64,000 nucleotides of DNA, taken from positions 1 to 64,000 of the forward strand of contig JAZRVV010000019.1 of assembly GCA_045599345.1 (NCBI GenBank). The letters are read 5' to 3'. The translations under genes and the position numbers were made by a program. Below the pieces are notes generated by a model. It was given only the letters and a program-made list of their open reading frames with translations, made no database searches and was not told the DNA's origin. Source of the DNA: UBA1227 sp045599345. Its GTDB lineage: Bacteria; Bacillota; Clostridia; Oscillospirales; Acutalibacteraceae. This document shows, one piece after another, positions 34,719 to 43,606 of the stretch (its first letter is position 1; each line of letters starts with the position of its first letter).

Positions 34719-35798
34719 GTGGCAGATATTCAAAAGCAAAACGAGATAAAGGTTAAAACTAAACTTCTTGATGAAAACGGCTATGTTTTAGAGCCAGGTT
34801 GGGCAAGACATAACAGCCTCATTGAGTACAACCGTGATGCAATTAGTGCACACCCTCTTAGAATCAAGGAATGGGACTTCTATGAGGTTTCAAATGACAG
34901 ATACATGATGCAGTTCACTATTGCTAATATATCAATGGCAGAGGCAGGATGCATTACTGTTACAGATATGAAAACAGGACTTCCTGTTTTCTGTGCAGCA
35001 ATGGCTCACATCTATACAGTAAATCGTTTCCCAATGCCTCGTCAGAGCGACCAGCCATTCGTAGTAGACAGAAACTATGGATATTTCAAGATGCACGAGT
35101 CATACGACGGCAAGTCTCGTCATCTCTCGGCAAAGGGTATTGCTATTTGGCCAACAGGTCTTCCATTCACACTTGAGATGGACCTCGCTGTACCAGAGGG
35201 ACAGGAGTCAATCTCTATCTCTATTCCATGGAAAAAGAAGGATGCTAAGGGTTCTAAGAAGATGAAAGACCACTTCTTCTTTACAAACAAAGAGAACTGT
35301 ATGCCAGCAACTGGTTTCTTAAAGATCGGACCAAAGAAGCTCAAATTCTCAAAGGAAAACAACAGTTTTGGCGTACTCGACTGGGGCCGTGGAGTTTGGG
35401 CCCACAACATCCGCTGGATTTGGGGCAATGGATCGACCTATATCAACGACAAACTTTTCGGTTTTGAAATCACATTTGGATTTGGTGATGACAGCGATGC
35501 TACAGAGACTTGCCTCTTCTATGATGGCGTTGCTCACAAGCTTGGTAAGGTAACGGTTGATTACGACCACAAGCATCCAAAATCAAGACCATGGGTATTC
35601 CATGAGGAGAATGGTCGTTTCGAGCTCACAATGGACCCATTCTTTAACTCACACATCGGTATTGATATCGGTATTGTTGGTGCTCATACAGATCAGTGCA
35701 CAGGCCTCTGGAATGGTACTGTAACACTTGACGATGGCACCGTTTTAGAGATTAAGGATATGCAGGCATTCTGTGAGCAAGTTCACAGTAAATGGTAG
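34719..35798 (+). CDS. DUF2804 domain-containing protein
   Basis: 359 aa, beta-rich and soluble. N-terminal ARHNSLIEYNRDAI, then DWGRGVWAHNIRWIWGNGS and the C-terminal GLWNGTVTLDDGTVLEIKDM match DUF2804, a family related in fold to lipocalin/AttH-type or hydroxyneurosporene-synthase-like proteins, function unknown. Starts at GTG 34719 with AGGAGG upstream. Single gene between the divergent tRNA and the lipoprotein gene. Confidence 0.88.
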   Translation: MADIQKQNEIKVKTKLLDENGYVLEPGWARHNSLIEYNRDAISAHPLRIKEWDFYEVSNDRYMMQFTIANISMAEAGCITVTDMKTGLPVFCAAMAHIYTVNRFPMPRQSDQPFVVDRNYGYFKMHESYDGKSRHLSAKGIAIWPTGLPFTLEMDLAVPEGQESISISIPWKKKDAKGSKKMKDHFFFTNKENCMPATGFLKIGPKKLKFSKENNSFGVLDWGRGVWAHNIRWIWGNGSTYINDKLFGFEITFGFGDDSDATETCLFYDGVAHKLGKVTVDYDHKHPKSRPWVFHEENGRFELTMDPFFNSHIGIDIGIVGAHTDQCTGLWNGTVTLDDGTVLEIKDMQAFCEQVHSKW

Positions 35799-35807
35799 GA
35801 GAATTCA

Positions 35808-35836
35808 TTGACTTTAAAATGGGGTTATGGTAACAT
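35808..35836 (+). promoter_or_regulatory. Promoter of the Thr/Pro-tail lipoprotein
   Basis: TTGACT (35808-35813), 17-base spacer, TAACAT (35831-35836), followed by the start codon at 35865. Confidence 0.6.
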
Positions 35837-35864
35837 ACATAGGTAATTTTGAGGAGGTCTCACT

Positions 35865-36680
35865 ATGAAGAGAATTATCGCACTTTTACTCGTTCTCGTT
35901 ATGGCGTTAACACTTTGTGCATGTCATAAAAATGAGGACCCAACCCTTGAGCCTGATTACAAGGATGGACAGGGTTCTAGCAGCAACCTTGACCTTTCAG
36001 CATTTGAGGGTAAACTTTTAAAGCCATACGTTGAACTTATTGCATCTGGTAACTACTATTTCAAGATTTCTTCTGCTGAAGGCGGAGAAGAGGAAATGTT
36101 CACACAGATTGGTAAAGATAAGATGATTTCTATCAAGAACCAGGGCTACGACTTCATCAAGAAGGGCGACGGCACACTCTACTGTGTAACAGGAAGCCAG
36201 TATGTTGAACTTAATACCAAGAACCTTTCAGTAGTATCTGCTGAAACAGCACAGCTCGTTGACAGCCTTAAGCTAGTCTTTGATCAGTCAGAGAAACTTG
36301 TTTCTGATATGGTTACAATGACTCCAACAGACAAGGCAAGCTCACTTTCTGTTAAGGATTATAAGCACGAGGAATATGTTGATAAGTGGGGTACTCTCTA
36401 CAGCTTCTTCTTTGATAGCAGCAATGTACTTGTTGCCTATGCAAGAATAGAGAGTGAGACAAATTACGCTATTACAATAGTTGAATTTGGTACTCCATCA
36501 CCTAATACAATTAGCAACATCTTCCTCAACTATACACAGGTTGATGCTGGTGACGTTTCAACACAGCAGCAGACAACAACTACAACACAGGCGCCTACAA
36601 CAACTACAACACAGGCACCTAAGCAGCAGACACCTGCTCCTGCAGCACAGCAGCCAGCAGCTCCTGCAACAGTAGGCTAA
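35865..36680 (+). CDS. Lipoprotein with Thr/Gln/Pro/Ala-rich C-terminal tail
   Basis: 271 aa. Lipobox LCAC with acylated Cys near residue 20. The soluble domain (about 45-225) is not recognised. The tail (about 226-271) is low complexity, with two TTTTTQAP repeats and a Gln/Ala/Pro stretch. Its short EDPTLEP after the lipobox resembles the start of the transglutaminase lipoprotein at 28605 (EEPTLET), so the two share a leader style. Single-gene unit with GAGGAGG before the ATG. Confidence 0.8.
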   Translation: MKRIIALLLVLVMALTLCACHKNEDPTLEPDYKDGQGSSSNLDLSAFEGKLLKPYVELIASGNYYFKISSAEGGEEEMFTQIGKDKMISIKNQGYDFIKKGDGTLYCVTGSQYVELNTKNLSVVSAETAQLVDSLKLVFDQSEKLVSDMVTMTPTDKASSLSVKDYKHEEYVDKWGTLYSFFFDSSNVLVAYARIESETNYAITIVEFGTPSPNTISNIFLNYTQVDAGDVSTQQQTTTTTQAPTTTTTQAPKQQTPAPAAQQPAAPATVG

Positions 36681-36691
36681 TGGACTTAAAT

Positions 36692-36713
36692 GAGCACCTC
36701 TTTTGAGGTGCTC
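36692..36713 (+). terminator. Hairpin after the lipoprotein gene
   Basis: Perfect 9-bp stem (36692-36700 with 36705-36713), TTTT loop; the tail TAACTATATCT lacks a proper T-run, so termination is probably partial and dut may be reached. Confidence 0.5.
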
Positions 36714-36739
36714 TAACTATATCTGGAGGTCAAAAACGT

Positions 36740-37171
36740 ATGGATGTCAAGGTAAAATACTTTACAGACAAGATTGAAAAGCTCTGCTACATAGATGGCA
36801 AGTCGGATTGGATCGACTTGCGTGCCGCAGAGGACGTAGTAATGAAGGCGGGCGAGTGGCGCCTCATTCCACTCGGAATTGCCATTGAATTGCCAGAAGG
36901 ATATGAGGCGCACGTAGTGCCACGCTCATCGACATACAAGAACTTTGGCGTAATTCAGACCAATTCAATGGGTGTCATTGATGCGTCATACTGCGGCGAC
37001 GACGACCAGTGGTTCTGGCCGGCATATGCACTCCGTGACACGGAAATCCATGTCAATGACCGCATCTGCCAGTTCCGTATAATGGAAAACCAGCCACACA
37101 TCGATTTTTGTGAGGTAGACCACCTCGATGGGGAAAATCGAGGAGGCTTTGGGTCGACAGGCAAGAGCTAA
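36740..37171 (+). CDS. dut: dUTP diphosphatase
   Basis: Hydrolyses dUTP to dUMP, keeping uracil out of DNA and feeding thymidylate synthesis. 143 aa, trimeric type. Motif 1 DLRAAEDV, motif 2 PRSSTYKNFG, motif 3 GVIDASYCGDDDQW with the nucleophilic-water aspartate, motif 4 NDRICQFRI, motif 5 RGGFGSTGKS binding the phosphates. GGAGG precedes ATG 36740. Confidence 0.96.
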   Translation: MDVKVKYFTDKIEKLCYIDGKSDWIDLRAAEDVVMKAGEWRLIPLGIAIELPEGYEAHVVPRSSTYKNFGVIQTNSMGVIDASYCGDDDQWFWPAYALRDTEIHVNDRICQFRIMENQPHIDFCEVDHLDGENRGGFGSTGKS

Positions 37172-37178
37172 AAAAGAG

Positions 37179-37207
37179 TTGTCTTTCGCACTTTAATGTG
37201 CTAATAT
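37179..37207 (+). promoter_or_regulatory. Promoter of the NhaC-type antiporter gene
   Basis: TTGTCT (37179-37184), 17-base spacer, TAATAT (37202-37207). Transcription would start near 37214, giving a leader of about 98 bases. Confidence 0.55.
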
Positions 37208-37254
37208 ACTAATACAATTAAAAAGTATTAATCATAACTATTTTTTTATGAGTA

Positions 37255-37280
37255 GTCGTGATAGTATCACGACTTTTTTT
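37255..37280 (+). promoter_or_regulatory. Terminator hairpin inside the antiporter leader (attenuator candidate)
   Basis: GTCGTGA with TCACGAC (7-bp stem, extendable to 9) followed by seven T residues, 31 bases before the antiporter start. An upstream dyad TAATAC/GTATTA lies at about 37212-37231. It may end transcription from dut, or act as an attenuator in the antiporter leader. Confidence 0.6.
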
Positions 37281-37311
37281 ATTGGAAAATTTTTGAAAAG
37301 GAGTTTTCGAA

Positions 37312-38958
37312 ATGGAAAACAAAAAGAAGATTTCCGGTACAGCGATAGGCGCAATTGCGTTCGTAATTCTCTTTATCGTTATCTGCTCATTTACCGGAAG
37401 CATTTTAAGCGCTGGTGGCACACTTTGGGCACTCCTTCCACCAGTATTCGCAATTTGCCTTGCACTTATTACAAAGGAAGCTTATTCATCACTCTTCCTT
37501 GGTACAGTACTTGGCGGTTTGCTTGCTGCACACTTTAACCCAATTGGCACAGTAAACTTCCTTACAGTTGAAGGTGTAACAGAGGCTGTTTCAGGTAACG
37601 CTGGTATCTTTGCATTCCTCGTTATCCTTGGCATCATCGTTGCCCTCCTCAACAAGTCAGGCGGTTCTGCTGCTTTCGGACGTTGGGCACAGACACATAT
37701 CAAGTCACGTGCAGGCGCAGCACTCGCAACTTTCGCACTTGGCGTACTCATCTTTATCGATGACTACTTCAACTGCCTCACAGTTGGTTCAGTTATGCGC
37801 CCTGTAACAGATTCTAAGAAGATCTCTCGTGCAAAGCTTGCTTACCTCATCGATGCAACAGCAGCACCTATTTGTATGATAGCTCCTATCTCTTCTTGGG
37901 CTGCTGCAGTTTCAGGTTATGCTCCAGATGGTCAGGGCCTCCAGCTCTTCATCTCAGCTATCCCTTATAACTACTACTCACTTCTCACACTCGTTTTCGT
38001 TATCGCTCTTTCAATCATGAGCTTTGACTATGGTTCAATGGCTCTTCATGAGAAGAATGCATTTGAAAACGACGACCTCTTCACAACAGGCGCTTTTGAG
38101 GGTGAAAAGGAAGTAGAAGCAAATCCAAAGGGCAAGGTTATCGACCTCGTTCTTCCTATTATTGTACTCATCGCTCTTTCAGTATTCTCACTCATCTATG
38201 TTGGCCAGTGCATGGTTGGCGATGATTGGATCTTTACTCCAGCAGAGCGTATGGCTGATATGGGATTCATCGATGCATTCTCAAACACAGATGCTACAAT
38301 CGGTCTTCCTTGGGCTGCTTTTGTTGCACTTGTATTTACAGTAATTTACCTTATTGCAAGAAGAGTTATCACATTCAAAGAGGCTATGGAATGCGTTCCA
38401 CAGGGCTTCATTGCAATGGTTCCACCAATCCTTATCTTGACACTTGCAACATCACTTAAGAACATGACAGGTCTCTTGGGTGCTGCTGACTATGTTGGTG
38501 GTCTCGTTGAGGGTTCAGCTGGTCTCTTCCAGTCATTCCTTCCAGCAATCATCTTTGTTATTGCTTGTCTCCTTGCATTCTCAACAGGTACATCATGGGG
38601 TACATTCGGTATCCTCATCCCAATCGTTACAGCTATCTTCCCAGTAGGTTCAACACTTGGTACAATCTGTATCTCTGCTTGCCTTGCTGGTGCTGTTTGC
38701 GGTGATCACTGCTCACCAATCTCTGATACAACAATCATGTCATCAGCTGGTGCTCAGTCTAACCACTTAAATCACGTATCAACTCAGCTTCCATATGCAA
38801 TCACAGTAGCAGCTATTTCATTTGTAATGTTTATCATTGCTGGTTTCGTTCAGAACGCTGTTATCTGCCTTGCAATTGGTATTGTAGCTACAATTGCTGT
38901 ACTCTTCGCTATCAAGAAGTTTGGCAAGAAAGTATACGTTGCAAAGAAAGCAAAATAA
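37312..38958 (+). CDS. Na+/H+ antiporter, NhaC family
   Basis: Integral membrane exchanger of 548 aa, about 12-14 helices. Signature segments: LVILGIIVALLNKSGGSAAF, the LIFIDDYFNCLTVGSVMRPV core with acidic pair, FSTGTSWGTFGI and GDHCSPISDTTIMSSAGAQ. These place it in the NhaC/Na+-H+ family whose members exchange Na+ for H+ or, in MleN-like forms, malate and lactate. AAGGAG precedes ATG 37312. Single-gene unit; the leader terminator suggests control of transcription elongation. Confidence 0.94.
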   Translation: MENKKKISGTAIGAIAFVILFIVICSFTGSILSAGGTLWALLPPVFAICLALITKEAYSSLFLGTVLGGLLAAHFNPIGTVNFLTVEGVTEAVSGNAGIFAFLVILGIIVALLNKSGGSAAFGRWAQTHIKSRAGAALATFALGVLIFIDDYFNCLTVGSVMRPVTDSKKISRAKLAYLIDATAAPICMIAPISSWAAAVSGYAPDGQGLQLFISAIPYNYYSLLTLVFVIALSIMSFDYGSMALHEKNAFENDDLFTTGAFEGEKEVEANPKGKVIDLVLPIIVLIALSVFSLIYVGQCMVGDDWIFTPAERMADMGFIDAFSNTDATIGLPWAAFVALVFTVIYLIARRVITFKEAMECVPQGFIAMVPPILILTLATSLKNMTGLLGAADYVGGLVEGSAGLFQSFLPAIIFVIACLLAFSTGTSWGTFGILIPIVTAIFPVGSTLGTICISACLAGAVCGDHCSPISDTTIMSSAGAQSNHLNHVSTQLPYAITVAAISFVMFIIAGFVQNAVICLAIGIVATIAVLFAIKKFGKKVYVAKKAK

Positions 38959-38971
38959 TTTAGAAAAACAC

Positions 38972-39006
38972 AAGACCCGAGTCGTTTGACTCGGGTCTTA
39001 TTTTTT
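38972..39006. terminator. Bidirectional terminator
   Basis: Perfect 12-bp stem (38972-38983 with 38988-38999), four-base loop, T-rich tails on both strands, between the convergent antiporter and U32 genes. Confidence 0.92.
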
Positions 39007-41221
39007 ATTCAACACCTCTAAAGTAGAGGCCTCTTGTAAACTCAGCCTTAGGCTCGGATGAATTCTTGTATGCGTTTATTATTGCTTGTACTTTGTCCTT
39101 GCTCTCAACTGAGAAGTAGAGAATTTGGAAGTCGACGTTTTTGAGTTCGTCCTGCCTGTCGGCAAGGTAAATAGGGCGGGAGTTTAGGAGTTCACTTGCA
39201 TTGCTACCGTTTGGCTTGCAAGTGACTGGAAAACGGATGCCCTTGCGGTCGACAAGGTAAAGGCTGCTGTTGCAGGATTTACAGTTGCGACCGTTCTTTA
39301 TTGGGCAGTTTCGTGTGAGCATGAGCGGTATCTGGCCAAATGTGACAATGCCACGTGGCAAGGTGCCACGGAGCTTGTTGATGGCCGATAGCTCAAGCTC
39401 GGTTGAAACGGCCACGGAATGAATGCCAAGGTCCTGGTATTCACGAAGTGTAAAGCTGTTGAATGCGTTGAGCGTTGGGGCACCCATTACGATGAGACCT
39501 GCGCTCTTTGCAATGAGCACAGCATCGAGTGTGCTACAAAAGGCAAAGCGAACGCCTATTTTCTTGGCGTCCTTAAGTTTTGCCCTAATCTCGCGCTGAC
39601 TTCCGTATATTGCGCGAGGTAGCTCAACGCCAATAGGAATACCAAGCTTTTTAAGCTTTGAATATTTGTCCTCGGTTGTATATAGTGGGACAATTATTGA
39701 AGTGATTCTTGGCGAGTTGGTGTCTTTTACTATTTCTGCAAAATTATCTGGAATTTGATCGGTTGATGAGAAACGAATAACAAGGTTTGGAAGGGTGGCA
39801 GTGCCATCCTTTTTCCATGTGACACCGTGTGCGCCAAGTTCTAGAAGTTCTGTGTTGATATAGTCCTCTATTGGCATCTTGTACTCATCAAAGAGTGTAT
39901 CCTTTTTGTATCCTCCTGCAAGCTTCATCTCAAGAGAATCAAGTGCCAAGCGACGGATGCTGTTAATTTCAGATATTGGTATATTTACATTTTCATCAAG
40001 TTTGATATCGGTGGTCACTACCTTGAAAGGTGTGCCACCAGTCTTGTGAAGTTGATCACGAATCTTTGATGCCTCTGTTGCGTGATTCTGCGCCTTTTGT
40101 ACCTTGTATTCTGAGGTTACAAAGGTGTTGATGCGTCCAGTTGATACACTGGCAAGGAGAGGCTTTTTAAGCTCTGCTGTGAGGGACATGGAGACAGGGA
40201 TGACCTGTGGCTCCTTGTCATAGAGCCTAGCAAGTTCATGGAGAACTGGTCCTGCTGCGACTACGTCTTCTTTCTGCCTTGTGCCAAACATTGCACGACC
40301 ACGGTTGTTGGTGTAGTAACCATCAGTAAAGCCAGAGCGTGAGAATACTGCACGAAGTTGTTCCTTAAGGTGTGCCTCGTTTGCTGTCTGGATACCGCTG
40401 TAATCCACTTCACCTGGAGTGTTCTTAAACTCTTGACCTTTTTGGTAGCGCCTTACAACAGCGTTGCAGGCTGATACAGCGGCCGCAACATATTCTGGGC
40501 GTTTCATACGACCCTCAATCTTGAATGAGTCTATGCCAAGGTCAATGAGTTCTGGGAGATGGTCGATGAGGGAGAGGTCCTTGAGCGATAAATCAAAGCC
40601 TGTGCCACCGGCCGCTTCAAATGCTAGCCTGCATGGCTGGGCACAGAGGCCTCTGTTGCCTGAGCGACCGCCAAGCATACCAGAGAGGTAGCACTGACCA
40701 GAAACGCACATGCAAAGAGCACCATGTATAAAGAGCTCGAGCTCCATACTGGTGTTTTCTCTGATAGTCTTTATTTCTTCAAACGTGAGCTCCCTTGGGA
40801 GAACGGCACGTTTGAAGCCAAGCGCCTCAAGCTGCTTAAAGCCTTCGACGTTCATCACACTCATCTGGGTAGAGGCGTGGAGTGGCATGTTTGGTGCCAC
40901 TTCACGGATTAGGCGAGCAAGGCCTAAATCCTGAATAATAAGTGCGTCTACACCAATGGCGCAGACGCACGATACGAGCTCTAGTGCAGATGAGATTTCG
41001 GCGTCACTAATTAGGGTGTTGAGTGTCAGGTATACCTTTATACCACGGACGTGGCAGTAGTCGACTGCCTTTTTAAGCTCGTCCTCGGTGAAGTTCTCTG
41101 CATGACGTCTTGCATTAAAGTCGCCAGCGCCGAGATATACCGCATTTGCACCCGTACGAGCAGCTGCGACAAGGGCGTCGCTACTGCCACATGGAGCCAA
41201 AATTTCAACTGGTTTTGTCAT
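39005..41221 (-). CDS. U32 family peptidase with DUF3656 domain
   Basis: 738 aa. The U32 core (about 1-300) has ILAPCGSSDALVAAARTGAN, the signature ELELFIHGALCMCVSGQCYL and SGNRGLCAQPCR; the cysteines in these are Fe-S ligands in RlhA/TrhP-like members. The remainder is the DUF3656/C-terminal collagenase-like region with NCPIKNGRNCKSCN. Although called peptidases, bacterial relatives hydroxylate 23S rRNA or tRNA. Placed 6 bases after zapA, a conserved Firmicute pairing. Confidence 0.93.
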   Translation of the reverse strand: MTKPVEILAPCGSSDALVAAARTGANAVYLGAGDFNARRHAENFTEDELKKAVDYCHVRGIKVYLTLNTLISDAEISSALELVSCVCAIGVDALIIQDLGLARLIREVAPNMPLHASTQMSVMNVEGFKQLEALGFKRAVLPRELTFEEIKTIRENTSMELELFIHGALCMCVSGQCYLSGMLGGRSGNRGLCAQPCRLAFEAAGGTGFDLSLKDLSLIDHLPELIDLGIDSFKIEGRMKRPEYVAAAVSACNAVVRRYQKGQEFKNTPGEVDYSGIQTANEAHLKEQLRAVFSRSGFTDGYYTNNRGRAMFGTRQKEDVVAAGPVLHELARLYDKEPQVIPVSMSLTAELKKPLLASVSTGRINTFVTSEYKVQKAQNHATEASKIRDQLHKTGGTPFKVVTTDIKLDENVNIPISEINSIRRLALDSLEMKLAGGYKKDTLFDEYKMPIEDYINTELLELGAHGVTWKKDGTATLPNLVIRFSSTDQIPDNFAEIVKDTNSPRITSIIVPLYTTEDKYSKLKKLGIPIGVELPRAIYGSQREIRAKLKDAKKIGVRFAFCSTLDAVLIAKSAGLIVMGAPTLNAFNSFTLREYQDLGIHSVAVSTELELSAINKLRGTLPRGIVTFGQIPLMLTRNCPIKNGRNCKSCNSSLYLVDRKGIRFPVTCKPNGSNASELLNSRPIYLADRQDELKNVDFQILYFSVESKDKVQAIINAYKNSSEPKAEFTRGLYFRGVE

Positions 41222-41227
41222 ATGAAA

Positions 41228-41581
41228 TTAGAATGATTTCATTGAGCCACTGCGAAGTGACTGAATTTCCTTGTTGAGGCGTTCAACGTCGCGCTTTGCA
41301 ACTTCTGCTTCCATCTTGTAACGAGCAGAATCCTCAAGGTATTCCTTGATCTGAGCACGAAGGTTGTCAGCTGTGTCAGTTGCCTTCTTTGCTGTGTCAG
41401 CATAATCAAGAGATGCAAGGATAGCAGCCTGTGTGATTGAAAGGCGGCTGTTGTCGTGAACAATCTTGGAAAGAGTTTCATCAAGATTGTTTGCAAGCTC
41501 TAATACGTACTTTGGATCGTCTTCTGTTGTGATGTAGTAATCGCTGCCACAGATAGAAACCTTTACTTTGTTCTTTTCCAT
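41228..41581 (-). CDS. zapA: Cell division protein ZapA
   Basis: Small FtsZ-associated protein that bundles filaments at the division site, 117 aa. N-terminal KVSICGSDYYITTEDDPKYV is the ZapA globular head and a long coiled coil (about 60-110) follows, as in the family. Upstream of the U32 gene, as often seen in Clostridia. Confidence 0.92.
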   Translation of the reverse strand: MEKNKVKVSICGSDYYITTEDDPKYVLELANNLDETLSKIVHDNSRLSITQAAILASLDYADTAKKATDTADNLRAQIKEYLEDSARYKMEAEVAKRDVERLNKEIQSLRSGSMKSF

Positions 41582-41655
41582 ATCTTAAACCTCACTAAAA
41601 TTAATCAATATAACTATTAAGAAGAGTATATCATAAGGGGCATCGAATATAAAGA

Positions 41656-43587
41656 TTAAATTTTGGAACCCCTTCTGTAATTTTTGAGTATAACTGGTAC
41701 ATTCTCTAAGAGAACGTAACCGCAAGCTGGGAGCCTTACAAGGTCGCCTTGAACGAGTACTCCATCGCTTTGAAGGATTACTTCTGCATCCGTTACTGTC
41801 GATGGAAGGGTGTAGTTGATAGCGTCGTCTCCACGGTTTACGAGTACAATAATGGAGTAGCTCTTGCCGTATTCGTCAGTCTTGCGGCGCTCGAAACATA
41901 CTACGCCGTCGGCAGCGGAGATTGGCACAAAGTCTGCGTCACGAAATACATATGACTTGTGCTGCCTTACTTCGCCGAGTTCCTTGTAGAAGGCGAGCAA
42001 ATCCTCGTCAATGTCATACCAAGGAAGGCCTTGACGGTTGAATGGATCGCGACCGCCCTCCATACCGACCTCGTCTCCATAATAGATGGATGGGAAGCCA
42101 GGCAAGGTGTACTGCAAAACGGTTGCAACCCTAAGGAGCGCCAGAGCGTGCTCACGCTCTGAGTCATCAAGCTTTAGCTTTGCTTGAGATTCGCGTGGCA
42201 TGTTCTCGCAGTTGTATCCAGCAAGTAGTGTCAAGATACGCTCGGTATCGTGAGTGCCAAGTGGGTTCATCAGAGAATCAACTATTTGCTTTGGATAGTT
42301 CTCTGTGATAGTTAAAATCTGTTCAAAGAAGTTCTCGGCGTTGTCGCGTGCGACAAAGTCAATGATAGCGTTCCTAAATGGATAGTTCATTACGCTATCG
42401 AGCTCAGAGCCGAGAAGGTATTTACGGCGTACGCCGTAAGAGGTCTTGTTTGATGCATCCTCCCAAACCTCACCAAGGAGCAAAGCCTCAGGTTTTACGG
42501 CTTTGATCCTTTCCTTTATAGCGGCGATGAATTCATCTGGAAGCTCATCAGCAACGTCAAGCCTCCATCCGTCGGCTCCGAGTAGCAGCCACTTCTCGAT
42601 GACGCCACCTTCGCCTGTGATGAATTCAAGGTAGGAAGGTTCTTCCTCAATAATCTCTGGGAGGATTGGAACTCCCCACCAAGATTTGTAGGAGTCTGGC
42701 CAGCTTTCAAACTTGTACCAGGAGTAATATGGTGATTCCTTTGACTGGTATGCGCCAAGTGATGAGTAGTGATCGTACTTGTTGAAGTAGATGCTGTCAT
42801 CACCGGTGTGGCTGAATACACCATCAAGGATTATTTTTATGCCATTTTTATGAGCCGCTGTGCAGAGGGAAATAAAGTCATCCTCTTTGCCAAGGAGTGG
42901 GTCAATTGCCATATAGTTTGCTGTATTGTACCTGTGGTTTGAGTGCGCTTCAAAAATTGGGTTTAAGTAAATAATGTCTACGCCCAAATCCTTAAGGTAT
43001 GGGAGTTTCTCCTCAATACCCTTAAGGTCACCACCAAGGTAGTCGTTATTCCAAAGACCTGTCTCTGGGTCCGCTGTATACTGTGGCATTGAGCGCCAAC
43101 GGACAAGCTTTGCATCCATTGGAATAATCTTTTGTGTACCGGAGCCAAAGAACCTATCTGGGAAAATTTGGTACATGATACCGCCTTTCCATTGGCTCGC
43201 AACCTCTTGCTCGCCGGAGTAGACGGTGAGCTGCCACGAATCATCTTTGCCGTCAACATAACCGTTGCTATATTGACCCTTAAAGATGTTGTGTATGTAG
43301 CCACCGGCAGTAAATGTAAAGTGGTACCAGAAAAGACCAACCTCTTTTGGAGTGTAATCAAGTTCCCAGTATACGGAGCCAGCATAGTGCTCATCTGTGC
43401 GATGTAAAGCATATTCCTCTGTCTTTACAGTAGCATCACAAAGGATAACAAACTTAGCCTCGGTGATATCAAGACCGCCGAAGTTTTCTGGGAGCAAGAG
43501 GCGCAGTTTAACAGTTTGGTCCACTGCTATTGCACCATAGATGCTCTTGTAATGTCTGTCTCTGGAATTGTAGATGTGCTCAGGCAT
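41656..43587 (-). CDS. GH13 alpha-glucan hydrolase, neopullulanase/cyclomaltodextrinase type
   Basis: Cytoplasmic starch-oligosaccharide hydrolase, 643 aa, no signal peptide. An N-terminal CBM34-like domain (about 1-125), then the (beta/alpha)8 barrel with DGVFSHTGDD, nucleophile D344 (GWRLDVADELP), acid/base E373 (LLGEVWED) and D447 (GTHDTERI, usually NHD), and a C-terminal all-beta domain. ATG 43587 is chosen with GGGAGG upstream; the frame extends 5 codons further to a TTG that overlaps the site. It follows glgP by 19 bases, so the two likely degrade glycogen or maltodextrin together. Confidence 0.93.
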   Translation of the reverse strand: MPEHIYNSRDRHYKSIYGAIAVDQTVKLRLLLPENFGGLDITEAKFVILCDATVKTEEYALHRTDEHYAGSVYWELDYTPKEVGLFWYHFTFTAGGYIHNIFKGQYSNGYVDGKDDSWQLTVYSGEQEVASQWKGGIMYQIFPDRFFGSGTQKIIPMDAKLVRWRSMPQYTADPETGLWNNDYLGGDLKGIEEKLPYLKDLGVDIIYLNPIFEAHSNHRYNTANYMAIDPLLGKEDDFISLCTAAHKNGIKIILDGVFSHTGDDSIYFNKYDHYSSLGAYQSKESPYYSWYKFESWPDSYKSWWGVPILPEIIEEEPSYLEFITGEGGVIEKWLLLGADGWRLDVADELPDEFIAAIKERIKAVKPEALLLGEVWEDASNKTSYGVRRKYLLGSELDSVMNYPFRNAIIDFVARDNAENFFEQILTITENYPKQIVDSLMNPLGTHDTERILTLLAGYNCENMPRESQAKLKLDDSEREHALALLRVATVLQYTLPGFPSIYYGDEVGMEGGRDPFNRQGLPWYDIDEDLLAFYKELGEVRQHKSYVFRDADFVPISAADGVVCFERRKTDEYGKSYSIIVLVNRGDDAINYTLPSTVTDAEVILQSDGVLVQGDLVRLPACGYVLLENVPVILKNYRRGSKI

Positions 43588-43606
43588 AGGAATGCCTCCC
43601 AATCAA

